This document shows, piece by piece, positions 8,883-16,684 of a stretch of 45,473 nucleotides of DNA. Positions within the stretch are counted from its first letter, which is position 1. The number at the start of each line of letters is the position of its first letter. The position numbers were made by a program, and so were the translations under genes. The stretch is from Geomonas diazotrophica (GTDB lineage Bacteria > Desulfobacterota > Desulfuromonadia > Geobacterales > Geobacteraceae): positions 1 to 45,473 of the forward strand of contig NZ_JAHLMF010000020.1 of the NCBI RefSeq assembly GCF_018919385.1. Direction: 5' to 3'. The notes under the pieces are model-generated. The model was not told where the DNA came from, searched no databases, and worked only from the letters and a program-made list of their open reading frames with translations.

Positions 8883-10613
8883 TTAAAGCCTCTCTATCTC
8901 CGCCTTAAGCTGCTCTTCCCTGTGGATGGCGGCGTAGCGGCCGCCGAGCTCCAACAGCTCCGCATGGCTCCCCTCTTCTACGATGCTCCCCTGTTCCAGC
9001 ACGATGATCCGGTCGCAGTTGCGCAGCGGCGAAAGCCGATGCGACACGATCAGCACGGTCCTTTTCCCGTAGTAGCCGGAAAGGGCGGAAAGGATCTCTT
9101 CCTCGGTATCGGCATCGACCGCGGAAAGGGGATCGTCCAGGATCAGTATGCTCGGCTCCTTGATGAGGGCCCGGGCGATCGAGACGCGCTGCTTCTGCCC
9201 ACCGGACAGGGTCACCCCACGCTCACCGACCAGCGTGTCCAGCCCCTGCGGAAACCGGGTGAGGTCGCCGGAAAGCCCTGCGATCTTGGCCGCGCGCTCG
9301 ATCTCTTCTCGGGTCGCGCCGGGCTTGCCGTAGGCGATGTTCTCGGCGATGGTGCGGGAAAAAAGAAACGTCTCCTGGGGCACGAACCCGACCGCGGCAC
9401 GGATGCGCTGCAGGGGGAGCCGGTTGAGATCGATGCCGTCGATCAAGAGGGTGCCGTCGGCCACCGGGAAGAGCCGCGGAATCATGCGCACCAGGGTCGA
9501 CTTGCCGCTCCCAACCACCCCGACGATGCCGATGCGGGAACCCCTTGCGATCTTAAGGTCGATGCCGCGCAGCATCTCGGCGCTGCCGTAGCTGAAGCTG
9601 AGGCTGCGGTACTCGATCTCCCCCTCGATCTCGCCGGGATCGACCGGCTGCTCCGGCTCCACCACCTCGGGGTACGCGTTCAGTATCTCGCCCAGGCGGG
9701 TCATCGACGCGGCTCCCCTCTGCACGAGGTTGAGGATCCAGCCGAACATGATGGTCGGCCAGACCAGCATGGCAAGGTAGCCGTTGAAGGCGACGAAACC
9801 GCCCAGGGTGAGCTCGCCGCGGATCACCTGGTTGCCGCCGACAAAGAGGATGACGAGGGTGCCGATGGCTCCGGTCGCCGCCATCACCGGCAGCATCATC
9901 CCTCGGATCTTTGCCATCGCCATGCTGGCGTCGCTGTAGCTGTCGCATACGGCGCCGAAGCTTTCGATCTCCCCTTCCTCGCGGCAGTAGGCCCGCACCA
10001 CCGCTGCTGCGGAGACGTTCTCCTCGACCCGGGTGGTGAGCCGGGCCAGCGCCTCCTGTGTCCGCTTCGAGACGCGGAACATGCTGGCGCTCATCTGCTT
10101 CACGATCAGGATCATGACCGGGAAGGGGAGCACGGCGCATATGGTGAGAAACGGGGAAATGCGGGTGAGGAGGATCAGGGAGGCAGTGTAGATCACCACC
10201 GTGTTCAAAAGACTCAGGACGCCGAAGCCGAGCAGCATCCTGACGTTGGTGAGATCGTTGGCAAGCCTGGACAGGATGTCGCCGGTGCGCCAGTTGGAGA
10301 AGTAGGTACGATCCAGGGTGAGCAGCTTTGCGTAGAGGTCCTCGCGCAGCTCGTACTCGATGCGGCGCCCGGCGTTTAGGAGCGTTGTGCGGGAAAAGAC
10401 GCGGATGATTCCCTGCGCCACGGCGGCGGCTGCGATCAGCCCGCCGTACTGCGCCGGGGTGTACCCGGCCTTCGCCGGTGACTGCAGGGACTCGATGGCC
10501 AGCTTCAAGAGCCACGGAATGGCGAGCCCGCACAGGTTGGTCCCCACCAGCAGCAGGGCCCCCAACAGGTAGGCACCCCAGCGGTTGCGCATGTAGCGGT
10601 ATAGTCTTCTCAA
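8883..10613 (-). CDS. ABC exporter subunit, MdlA-like (degenerate catalytic site)
   Basis: A half-transporter of 576 residues with about six membrane helices followed by an ATPase. Walker A is GVVGSGKST and the signature is the regular TLSGGQKQRVSIARAL, but Walker B reads ILILDDPLSAVD, with aspartate where the catalytic glutamate normally stands. This is the classic degenerate partner of a heterodimeric type IV exporter. It pairs with the subunit at 6921-8726, whose Walker B is intact. The start is TTG at 10613, 11 bases after GAGGTGAG; a stop lies four codons upstream in frame. The alternative is ATG at 10592. It is the first gene of the pair and has its own promoter. Confidence 0.85.
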   Translation of the reverse strand: MRRLYRYMRNRWGAYLLGALLLVGTNLCGLAIPWLLKLAIESLQSPAKAGYTPAQYGGLIAAAAVAQGIIRVFSRTTLLNAGRRIEYELREDLYAKLLTLDRTYFSNWRTGDILSRLANDLTNVRMLLGFGVLSLLNTVVIYTASLILLTRISPFLTICAVLPFPVMILIVKQMSASMFRVSKRTQEALARLTTRVEENVSAAAVVRAYCREEGEIESFGAVCDSYSDASMAMAKIRGMMLPVMAATGAIGTLVILFVGGNQVIRGELTLGGFVAFNGYLAMLVWPTIMFGWILNLVQRGAASMTRLGEILNAYPEVVEPEQPVDPGEIEGEIEYRSLSFSYGSAEMLRGIDLKIARGSRIGIVGVVGSGKSTLVRMIPRLFPVADGTLLIDGIDLNRLPLQRIRAAVGFVPQETFLFSRTIAENIAYGKPGATREEIERAAKIAGLSGDLTRFPQGLDTLVGERGVTLSGGQKQRVSIARALIKEPSILILDDPLSAVDADTEEEILSALSGYYGKRTVLIVSHRLSPLRNCDRIIVLEQGSIVEEGSHAELLELGGRYAAIHREEQLKAEIERL

Positions 10614-10651
10614 TTCGCCGATGGCTCACCTCGCGAGATAACGCGCCGGTA

Positions 10652-10680
10652 GTATTATTACATTTCCCTTTTCCTGTCAA
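10652..10680 (-). promoter_or_regulatory. Strong sigma-70-type promoter of the ABC exporter operon
   Basis: On the minus strand TTGACA (complement of 10675-10680), a 17-base spacer and TAATAC (complement of 10652-10657) lie about 35 bases before the TTG start. The -35 box is a perfect consensus match, and the surrounding sequence is AT-rich. Confidence 0.65.
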
Positions 10681-10923
10681 AGTATTTGCCGGTTCCAATA
10701 ATAAGCCGGTGATGTTTTAAAAAAACGTAAACGCGCCGTTTTGACCCCACCAAACCCCTGTGCAGCCACAATTTCCCCGAATCGGAAAATTCTAACCAAT
10801 TCCTGCGCTACTTCAGATACTTTGGCCCGAGACAATAACAATCGATCGCTTGTTCTAAAATTTCACTTTTTTTCGATTTTTTTTCTGTCAAAGCACCGCC
10901 TGAAGCGCTCATCCTCAAAGATG

Positions 10924-10964
10924 TTTTGACAAAAGTCCTTCTTTTTCAGCCAGTTTTGTCAAAA
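10924..10964. promoter_or_regulatory. Twin TTTTGWCAAAA palindromes upstream of hdr operon
   Basis: TTTTGACAAAA at 10924-10934 and TTTTGTCAAAA at 10954-10964 are 11-base palindromes whose centres are exactly 30 bases apart, about three helical turns. They lie about 50 and 80 bases upstream of the predicted hdr start site. That position suits an activator bound on one face of the DNA. The regulator is unknown. Confidence 0.5.
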
Positions 10965-10972
10965 ACAAATGC

Positions 10973-11002
10973 TTGCTTTTTTGTTTTAAAATGGCGTATA
11001 GT
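10973..11002 (+). promoter_or_regulatory. Probable promoter of the hdr/flx operon
   Basis: TTGCTT at 10973-10978 and TATAGT at 10997-11002 are separated by 18 bases. The twin palindromes lie just upstream. The match to the sigma-70 consensus is fair, and dependence on an activator would fit the weak -35 box. Confidence 0.45.
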
Positions 11003-11158
11003 CCATTCGAAATTTTCGTATGACAGCAAAAAGCGATATTTTAAAACAACGTTCTTCAAAATCCATAAAGTTGCTTTTTGACTTTCATTGGGCGTATCAT
11101 CTTTAGCCGTTTATCAACCAAGTGGTCGGACGACCATGAACCAGTCACGAGGTCAGCA

Positions 11159-11743
11159 GTGAAAAACAAGTTGATGCACCTCTCCAACGAGACCATGAAC
11201 GTCGGTTTCGTGAAAAAGGTGGAGGCACTCTCCGGCAGTTCGGTGCGGCGCTGCTTCCAGTGCGGCAAATGCTCTGCCGGCTGCCCAATGTCCGCGTTCA
11301 TGGAGCATCCCCCCAACAGGGTGGTGCGCCTGCTGCAGTTGGGGCAGGGGCAGCGCATCCTGGCCGGGCGCTCCATCTGGTACTGCGCTTCCTGCGAGAC
11401 CTGCACCACCCGCTGCCCCAACAAGGTGGATCTCGCCGCGATCATGGACGCGCTCAGAAAGCTCTCCTGGGACGCGGACGGCCCCTCCAAGGAAAGTTAC
11501 GTGCAGCTCGCCAACCGCCTCTTCATCGAGAACATCCGCACCTACGGCAGGCAGTACGAGCTGCGCCTGGGCGCCGCCTTCAACATGAAGAGCGGGCAGT
11601 TCCTGAAGGACCTGATGCTCGGCCCCAAGCTGATCTCCAAAGGGAAGCTGAAGATGTTCCACTCAAAGAACAAGAACATCGCCGACATCGAGGGGATCTT
11701 CAAGAGGATCGAAGAGATGCGCAAGAAAGGGGAGGCGCTGTGA
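11159..11743 (+). CDS. hdrC: Heterodisulfide reductase-like subunit C
   Basis: An iron-sulfur electron carrier of 194 residues. It has two ferredoxin-type motifs, CFQCGKCSAGCP near residue 33 and CASCETCTTRCP near residue 80, each binding a [4Fe-4S] cluster. It passes electrons from HdrA to HdrB in the soluble complex. The GTG at 11159 is chosen because GAGGT precedes it by five bases; the open frame extends 27 codons upstream without similarity to the family. It is the first gene of hdrC-hdrB-hdrA-flxD-flxC-flxB-flxA. The stop overlaps the hdrB start (GTGA). Confidence 0.9.
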   Translation: MKNKLMHLSNETMNVGFVKKVEALSGSSVRRCFQCGKCSAGCPMSAFMEHPPNRVVRLLQLGQGQRILAGRSIWYCASCETCTTRCPNKVDLAAIMDALRKLSWDADGPSKESYVQLANRLFIENIRTYGRQYELRLGAAFNMKSGQFLKDLMLGPKLISKGKLKMFHSKNKNIADIEGIFKRIEEMRKKGEAL

Positions 11744-12693
11744 CACCTGGCAAGAAACGTCTTAGTTATTCCTATTACCCGGGCTGCTCGCTGCACGCCT
11801 CCGGGCGCGAATACGACATCTCCACCCGCGCGCTGTTCAAGGCGCTCAACGTGGGTCTCAAGGAAGTGCCGGACTGGTTCTGCTGCGGGGCCACCCCCGC
11901 CCATAACGTGGACGAGCTTTTGTCGCTCTCGCTCTGCGCCAAGAACCTCTCCCTGGCCGAAGAGGTCGAGGGGGACCTGGCCGTCGCCTGTGCCGCCTGC
12001 TTCTCACGCCTTAAGACCACCCAGCACCACCTGAAAGAAGACGACACCAAGAGAAAGCAGGTCGAAGTGGCGATCGACGGGCCGGCGGCCATTAACAAGC
12101 CGGTCAAGCACATCCTGGAGATCCTGGCCCGCGAGTTCGGTCTGGCCAGGCTCGAGGAGAGCGTGAAGAAGCCGCTCTTGGGGCTCAAGGTCGCCTCTTA
12201 TTACGGCTGCCTGCTGACCCGGCCGCCCGAGGTACCTGAGCTGGACGACTGCGAGGACCCGAGCATCATGGAGGACCTTCTGCGCGCGCTGGGGGCGGAG
12301 CCGGTCAAGTGGAGCCACCGCATGGAGTGCTGCGGCGCAAACTTCACCCTGTCCCGCCCGGGCGTGGTGCTCAAACTCTCCAACGCCATCCTGGAGAGCG
12401 CGCGCATCGCCGGCGCGGACTGCATCATGGTCGCCTGCCCCTTGTGCCACGGCAACCTGGACATCCGCCAAAAGGAGATCAAGGAAGCCTACGGCGCTCC
12501 CGACTCCACCCTGTTCGGCAACATCTTCGGCTCCGAGCTGCGCGGCGGGAGCGCCCCCGACCAGCGCGACGTCCCCATTTTCTACGTCACCCAGCTGGCG
12601 GCGCTGGCCATGGGGGTAGCCTCGGAGAGCCTCGGTTTCGAGAGCGTCATCACCGACCCGAAACCGCTGTTGAGAGATAAACAGCTGCTCTAG
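11740..12693 (+). CDS. hdrB: Heterodisulfide reductase-like subunit B
   Basis: The catalytic subunit for disulfide reduction, 317 residues. It carries two cysteine-rich CCG domains: WFCCGATPAHN with ACAACFSRL in the first half, and MECCGANFTLSRPG with VACPLCHGN in the second. In methanogen HdrB these bind unusual non-cubane [4Fe-4S] clusters where the disulfide is split. The GTG at 11740 overlaps the hdrC stop. In bacteria without coenzyme M the substrate is not CoM-S-S-CoB; a DsrC-like protein has been proposed for sulfate reducers, and the partner here is unknown. Confidence 0.92.
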   Translation: MTPGKKRLSYSYYPGCSLHASGREYDISTRALFKALNVGLKEVPDWFCCGATPAHNVDELLSLSLCAKNLSLAEEVEGDLAVACAACFSRLKTTQHHLKEDDTKRKQVEVAIDGPAAINKPVKHILEILAREFGLARLEESVKKPLLGLKVASYYGCLLTRPPEVPELDDCEDPSIMEDLLRALGAEPVKWSHRMECCGANFTLSRPGVVLKLSNAILESARIAGADCIMVACPLCHGNLDIRQKEIKEAYGAPDSTLFGNIFGSELRGGSAPDQRDVPIFYVTQLAALAMGVASESLGFESVITDPKPLLRDKQLL

Positions 12694-12725
12694 CCTCATG
12701 GCGGCAGCAACGGATTGAGGAGCTT

Positions 12726-14723
12726 ATGTCCAGAATCGGCGTTTTTGTGTGCCACTGCGGTGAGAACATCTCCCGCACCGTGGATGTGGAGCAGGTGGCG
12801 AAGGCCGCGGGGGAGATCCCCGGGGTAGCCTATTCCTGCGATTACAAGTACATGTGTTCGGACCCCGGACAGACCCTGTTGAAGAAGGCGGTCGCCGAGC
12901 ACAAGCTGGACGGCGTGCTGGTGGCGGCCTGCAGCCCGCGCATGCACGAAAAGACCTTCCGCAAGGCGGCCGAGGCGGCGGGGCTGAACCCGTACCTGTG
13001 CGAGATGGCCAACATCCGCGAGCACTGTTCCTGGGTGCACGAGGACCGGGGCATGGCGACCGCGAAGGCGAAGGACATCGTGAAGCTCATGGTGGAGCGG
13101 GTGAGGAAAGGGAAGTCGCTCGCCCCGATCACCGTACCGGTCACCAAGCGCGCGCTGGTCATCGGCGGCGGCATCGCCGGCATCCAGGCGGCGCTCGACA
13201 TCGCCGACGCCGGGCACAAGGTGGTGCTGGTGGAGCGCGATCCTTCCATCGGCGGCCACATGGCGCAACTCTCCGAGACCTTCCCGACGCTGGACTGCTC
13301 CCAGTGCATCATGACACCGAAGATGGTCGACGTGGCCAACCACCCTAACATCACCCTGTTCACCTATTCCGAGATCGAGAAGGTTGAAGGGTACATCGGC
13401 AACTTCCAGGTGACCGTGAAGCACAAGGCGCGCTCGGTGGACGAGAAGAAGTGCACCGGCTGCGGCGTCTGCATGACCAAGTGCCCGAAGAAGAAGATCC
13501 CCAACGAGTTCGACCAGGGACACGGCATGCGCCCCGCCATCTACGTCCCATTCCCGCAGGCGGTCCCCAACACCCCGGTGATCGACCGCGAGAACTGCAC
13601 CATGTTCCAAAGCGGCAAGTGCGGCGTCTGCGCCAAGGTCTGCGGACCGGGCGCGGTGGATTACGAACAGAAAGATACTTTTACCGTCGAGGACGTGGGC
13701 GCCATCGTGGTCGCCACCGGCTTCAAGCTCTACACCATCGACAGGAAACCGGAAGGTAGCCCGATCCAGGGGTACGGCGAATTCGGCTACGGCACCATCC
13801 CCGACATCATCGACGGCATGACCTTCGAGCGCCTCGCCTCCGCCTCCGGCCCGACCGGCGGCAAGATCCTGCGCCCCTCGGACGGCAAGGAGCCCAAGCA
13901 GGTGGTCTTCATCCAGTGCGTCGGTTCGCGCGCCAGGGAGAAGGGGATCTCCTACTGCTCCAAGGTCTGCTGCATGTACACGGCCAAGCACACCATGCTC
14001 TACCACCACAAGGTGCACGACGGCCAGGCCTACGTCTTCTTCATGGACGCGAGGACCCCGGGCAAGGGATACGACGAGTTCTGGCGCCGCGCGGTCGAGG
14101 AAGAGGAAGCGGTCTACATCAGGGGGATGGTGTCGCGCATGTACCAGCGCGGCGACAAGATCGTGGTAATGGGAAGCGACATCCAGGTCGGTACCCAGGT
14201 CGAGATCGAGGCCGACCTCGTGGTGCTGGCCACCGCGGTGCAGCCCCAGGACGGCGCGGACCTCTTGGCGCAGAAGCTCGGCATCTCCTACGACAAGTAC
14301 AACTTCTACTCCGAGGCCCACGCGAAGCTCAAGCCGGTCGAGTGCGCCACCGCCGGGATCTATCTCGCCGGCGCCTGCCAGGGGCCCAAGGACATCCCCG
14401 ACACGGTGAGCCAGGCCTCCGCAGCGGCGGCCAAGGTGATGACGCTCTTCGCCAAGGACCAGTTGGAGCGCGACCCGGTGGTCGCCAAGGTGAACGAGAA
14501 GTACTGCGTCGGCTGTTTCGCCTGCAAGAAGGTCTGCGCCTACGGCGCCATCGAGGAGAAGGAGATTCGGGACCGCCAGGGGAACCTGGTGAAGAAGGTC
14601 GCCTACGTGAACCCCGGTGTCTGCGGCGGCTGCGGCACCTGCCAGGCCACCTGCCCGTCCAAGTCCATCGAGCTCGACGGCTACACCGACGAGCAGATCA
14701 TGGCGATGATAGAGGCGCTCTAA
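12726..14723 (+). CDS. hdrA: Heterodisulfide reductase-like subunit A, FAD bifurcating core
   Basis: The flavin subunit of 665 residues, where electron bifurcation is thought to occur. The N-terminus is GVFVCHCGENI, with further cysteines near residue 38. The FAD-binding GGGIAG is at residues 147-152. Cysteines of LDCSQC begin at residue 191, and ferredoxin motifs are at about 243 (CTGCGVCMTKCP) and about 295-305 (CGVCAKVCG). Two more [4Fe-4S] motifs lie near the C-terminus, at about 594 (CVGCFACKKVC) and 633 (CGGCGTCQATCP). AGGAG lies just before the ATG. No selenocysteine codon is needed: the positions seen are ordinary cysteine codons. Confidence 0.95.
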   Translation: MSRIGVFVCHCGENISRTVDVEQVAKAAGEIPGVAYSCDYKYMCSDPGQTLLKKAVAEHKLDGVLVAACSPRMHEKTFRKAAEAAGLNPYLCEMANIREHCSWVHEDRGMATAKAKDIVKLMVERVRKGKSLAPITVPVTKRALVIGGGIAGIQAALDIADAGHKVVLVERDPSIGGHMAQLSETFPTLDCSQCIMTPKMVDVANHPNITLFTYSEIEKVEGYIGNFQVTVKHKARSVDEKKCTGCGVCMTKCPKKKIPNEFDQGHGMRPAIYVPFPQAVPNTPVIDRENCTMFQSGKCGVCAKVCGPGAVDYEQKDTFTVEDVGAIVVATGFKLYTIDRKPEGSPIQGYGEFGYGTIPDIIDGMTFERLASASGPTGGKILRPSDGKEPKQVVFIQCVGSRAREKGISYCSKVCCMYTAKHTMLYHHKVHDGQAYVFFMDARTPGKGYDEFWRRAVEEEEAVYIRGMVSRMYQRGDKIVVMGSDIQVGTQVEIEADLVVLATAVQPQDGADLLAQKLGISYDKYNFYSEAHAKLKPVECATAGIYLAGACQGPKDIPDTVSQASAAAAKVMTLFAKDQLERDPVVAKVNEKYCVGCFACKKVCAYGAIEEKEIRDRQGNLVKKVAYVNPGVCGGCGTCQATCPSKSIELDGYTDEQIMAMIEAL

Positions 14724-14738
14724 ACGGCTAAAACCTGT

Positions 14739-14836
14739 TCTAAGTTCTAGGTTCTACGTTTAAACCTTAAACAACTTCGATTCTCGCTCTTGGTTCTGCC
14801 TTCAACATAGAACGCAGAACATAGAACGTAGAACGG
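14739..14836. repeat. GTAGAAC-family repeat, inverted pair
   Basis: The arm ttctaagttctaggttctac at the left and the arm catagaacgtagaacgg at the right face each other between hdrA and flxD, so the operon mRNA can form a hairpin here. The same family is found at 31755-31773 and 33843-33925. Confidence 0.75.
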
Positions 14837-14850
14837 CTTCTGAGGTTTTC

Positions 14851-15378
14851 ATGCACGCTGAAACAAAACAACACGACTTCGAACCGAAGATAGTCGCCTT
14901 CGTCTGCACCTGGTGCACCTACGCGGGGGCGGACCTCGCCGGCACCAGCCGGATGCAGTACCCCTCCAACGTCCGGGTGCTCAAGTTCCCCTGCACCGGG
15001 AGGATCGACCCGGTCTTCATCCTGCGCGCCTTCCAGAAGGGGGCGGACGGGGTGCTGGTGTCCGGGTGCCACCCCGGGGACTGCCACTACATGGCGGGCA
15101 ACTTCCACGCACGGCGCCGCTTCGCCGCTTTCCGGGCTCTCCTGAGCTTCGTCGGGGTGGACCTGAACCGGCTCCAGTTCTCCTGGGTGTCGGCTGCCGA
15201 GGGGGGGAAGTGGGTCGACGTGGTGACCGAGCTGACCGAACGGGTGCGGACCATGGGACCGATGCCCGAATTCAAGGAGCTCGAACACGAGGAGCAGTGG
15301 TCGACCTTCGCCGGGGCTTCGGCGGACAAGGTGCTCAATTCGCCGGAGTTGAAAGAGGCGTACGACAGCATCGGCTAG
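14851..15378 (+). CDS. flxD: MvhD/FlxD-type iron-sulfur subunit
   Basis: A 175-residue protein of the MvhD/FlpD family, which carries electrons into HdrA, probably through a [2Fe-2S] cluster. Conserved cysteines appear in VCTWCTYAGADLAG near the N-terminus, then in KFPCTGRID and VSGCHPGDCHY. In methanogens MvhD links hydrogenase to HdrA. In bacterial FlxABCD-HdrABC complexes FlxD has that role. The CTWC position, selenocysteine in some relatives, is cysteine here. Lies 127 bases after hdrA, separated by a repeat. Confidence 0.9.
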   Translation: MHAETKQHDFEPKIVAFVCTWCTYAGADLAGTSRMQYPSNVRVLKFPCTGRIDPVFILRAFQKGADGVLVSGCHPGDCHYMAGNFHARRRFAAFRALLSFVGVDLNRLQFSWVSAAEGGKWVDVVTELTERVRTMGPMPEFKELEHEEQWSTFAGASADKVLNSPELKEAYDSIG

Positions 15379-15405
15379 TTTTTACGCAAACCTTCGCCTG
15401 ACGCT

Positions 15406-15509
15406 GTAGGGGCAAATAATTATTTGCCCGGCCGCCGGCGCCCGACCGGTGCAATTGCAGGACGAGGCCAAGACGCGACAACGGCAGGCGAATGGTTATT
15501 CGCCCCTAC
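15406..15509. repeat. Inverted pair of GTAGGGGC(A/G)AAT elements
   Basis: Copies at 15406-15429 (central AATAATTATT) and 15487-15509 face each other between flxD and flxC. Just after them, near 15517-15550, is a CCCCTGGAGGGGAGGG repeat of the GC-rich family. Together they fill the 234-base gap, and nothing else is recognised there. Confidence 0.85.
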
Positions 15510-15612
15510 AATAGTCCTCTCCCCTGGAGGGGAGGGTCAAGGAGGGGGACGGTTCTCGCTCCCGACCGCTAACATCCGCGCCGGCACCCACCGCGCGTCC
15601 ACGGACAACGAC

Positions 15613-16557
15613 ATGAACGCTAAAGCAAGCAAGACCCACGTCACCTGCATCGAACCGGCCTACTACGAGGCGATCACCGAGGCGATCCGCAAGGAAGCTG
15701 TGCAGATCCTGAAGGATGAGACGGTCGTCGGTGTGGTCGGCTACCTCCCCGGCCGCCGCAAAGGGACCGCCAGCCCCGCGCTGGTCACCACGGCGGAGGA
15801 AGCCGGGAAGCTCATCTTCTCGCCCGCCTGCGTCAACAACCTCTCGGTCTACCTCACCAAGGCCAAGAAGGGGGTGCTGAAAAAGGGCAAAGTCGGCATC
15901 GTCGCCAAGGGTTGCGACATGCGCGCCCTGGCCGGCCTGATCACCGAGTCGCAGCTCCAGCGGGAGGAACTCTTCATCATCGGCGTGGTCTGCCCCGGGG
16001 TGTACGGCTTCGGCGCGGAGCGCACCGGCACCCTCACCGAGGCCAACATAGCCCGGAAGTGCCGCGAGTGCTCGGTGCACCTGCCGGACGGGGCCGACGT
16101 CGCCGCCGGAACCCACACCGAGCTCGCCGACCTGACGCCGGAGGAGGCTGAGGAGATGGCCCGCATCGAGGCGATGCCGCAGGCTGAGCGTTGGGCCTTC
16201 TGGAAGGAGCATTTCTCGCGCTGTATCCGCTGCATGGCCTGTCGCCAGGTCTGCCCCTTCTGCTACTGCGAGCAGTGCCTGTGCGACAAGAACCGCCCGC
16301 AGGCTGTGGAAAGCTCGCCCCGCCCCGCCGGCAACATGGCCTGGCATCTCGTGCGTGCCATGCACCTCGCCGGGCGTTGCGGCGGCTGTGCAGAGTGCGA
16401 GCGGGTCTGCCCCATGGATATCCCTCTGAACCTGTTGAACCGCCGCATGGCGAAGGAACTGAAGGAACTCTACGACTTCGAGGCCGGACTGAACCCGGTG
16501 GAGAAGGGACCGCTCAACCAGTACAAGGAAGACGACGACCAGTCGTTCATCAAGTAG
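15613..16557 (+). CDS. flxC: FlxC-like cysteine-rich iron-sulfur protein
   Basis: A 314-residue electron-transfer protein of the Flx module. The N-terminal half resembles the FrhB/FdhB or sulfhydrogenase beta fold (VGIVAKGCDMRAL, IGVVCPGVYGFGAE). The second half has an unusually dense cysteine cluster at about residues 203-222, with eight cysteines in 21 residues (CIRCMACRQVCPFC then YCEQCLC), and a ferredoxin motif CGGCAECERVCP near 259. The naming follows gene order relative to the Desulfovibrio flxABCD-hdrABC set and is inference. The ATG at 15613 follows repeat sequence and has no clear ribosome binding site, so the start is less sure than the gene. Confidence 0.75.
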   Translation: MNAKASKTHVTCIEPAYYEAITEAIRKEAVQILKDETVVGVVGYLPGRRKGTASPALVTTAEEAGKLIFSPACVNNLSVYLTKAKKGVLKKGKVGIVAKGCDMRALAGLITESQLQREELFIIGVVCPGVYGFGAERTGTLTEANIARKCRECSVHLPDGADVAAGTHTELADLTPEEAEEMARIEAMPQAERWAFWKEHFSRCIRCMACRQVCPFCYCEQCLCDKNRPQAVESSPRPAGNMAWHLVRAMHLAGRCGGCAECERVCPMDIPLNLLNRRMAKELKELYDFEAGLNPVEKGPLNQYKEDDDQSFIK

Positions 16558-16563
16558 AATAAG

Positions 16564-16660
16564 GTCCCCTCCCTCCTCCGGGGGGAGGAGCAACGTCGGA
16601 GCACCATCACACAAGCCAGCAGCGCCCTCACCCCTGTCCCCCTCCCGGAGGGAGAGTGGA
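16564..16660. repeat. GC-rich repeat pair between flxC and flxB
   Basis: Contains CTCCTCC-GG-GGGAGGAG near 16573-16590 and the second copy cctcacccctgtccccctcccggagggagag at about 16626-16656. It is the same family as at 2402-2510 and forms GC-rich hairpins inside the operon without a T-run, so it is not an obvious terminator. Confidence 0.7.
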
Positions 16661-16684
16661 GAAGGCCAATACAAAGAGACTCTT

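Larger units (their letters stand above)
10614..11158. other. AT-rich divergent intergenic region
   Basis: A 545-base gap between divergent operons (ABC exporter leftward, hdr/flx rightward), unusually AT-rich for this genome and free of the dispersed repeats found in most other gaps. It holds the exporter promoter, two TTTTGWCAAAA palindromes, the probable hdr promoter and several TTTTAAAA tracts (near 10705, 10984 and 11039). The short open frames in it look non-coding. The hdr leader from the predicted start site to the GTG start is about 150 bases, long enough to hold a regulatory RNA, but I recognise no known riboswitch. Confidence 0.6.

Noticed and set aside
8877..10379. Long plus-strand open frame of 500 codons opposite the ABC subunit
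   Set aside because: It is the antisense shadow of a clear ABC exporter gene. Its composition (rich in H, D, R, G, Q) is typical of GC-rich antisense frames and it has no recognisable domain.
10741..10929. Small open frame of 62 codons in the divergent promoter region
   Set aside because: No ribosome binding site, AT-rich low-complexity composition and location within regulatory DNA.
12696..14321. Minus-strand open frame of 541 codons opposite hdrA
   Set aside because: A shadow of hdrA, which has full-length family motifs. The antisense protein is low-complexity.
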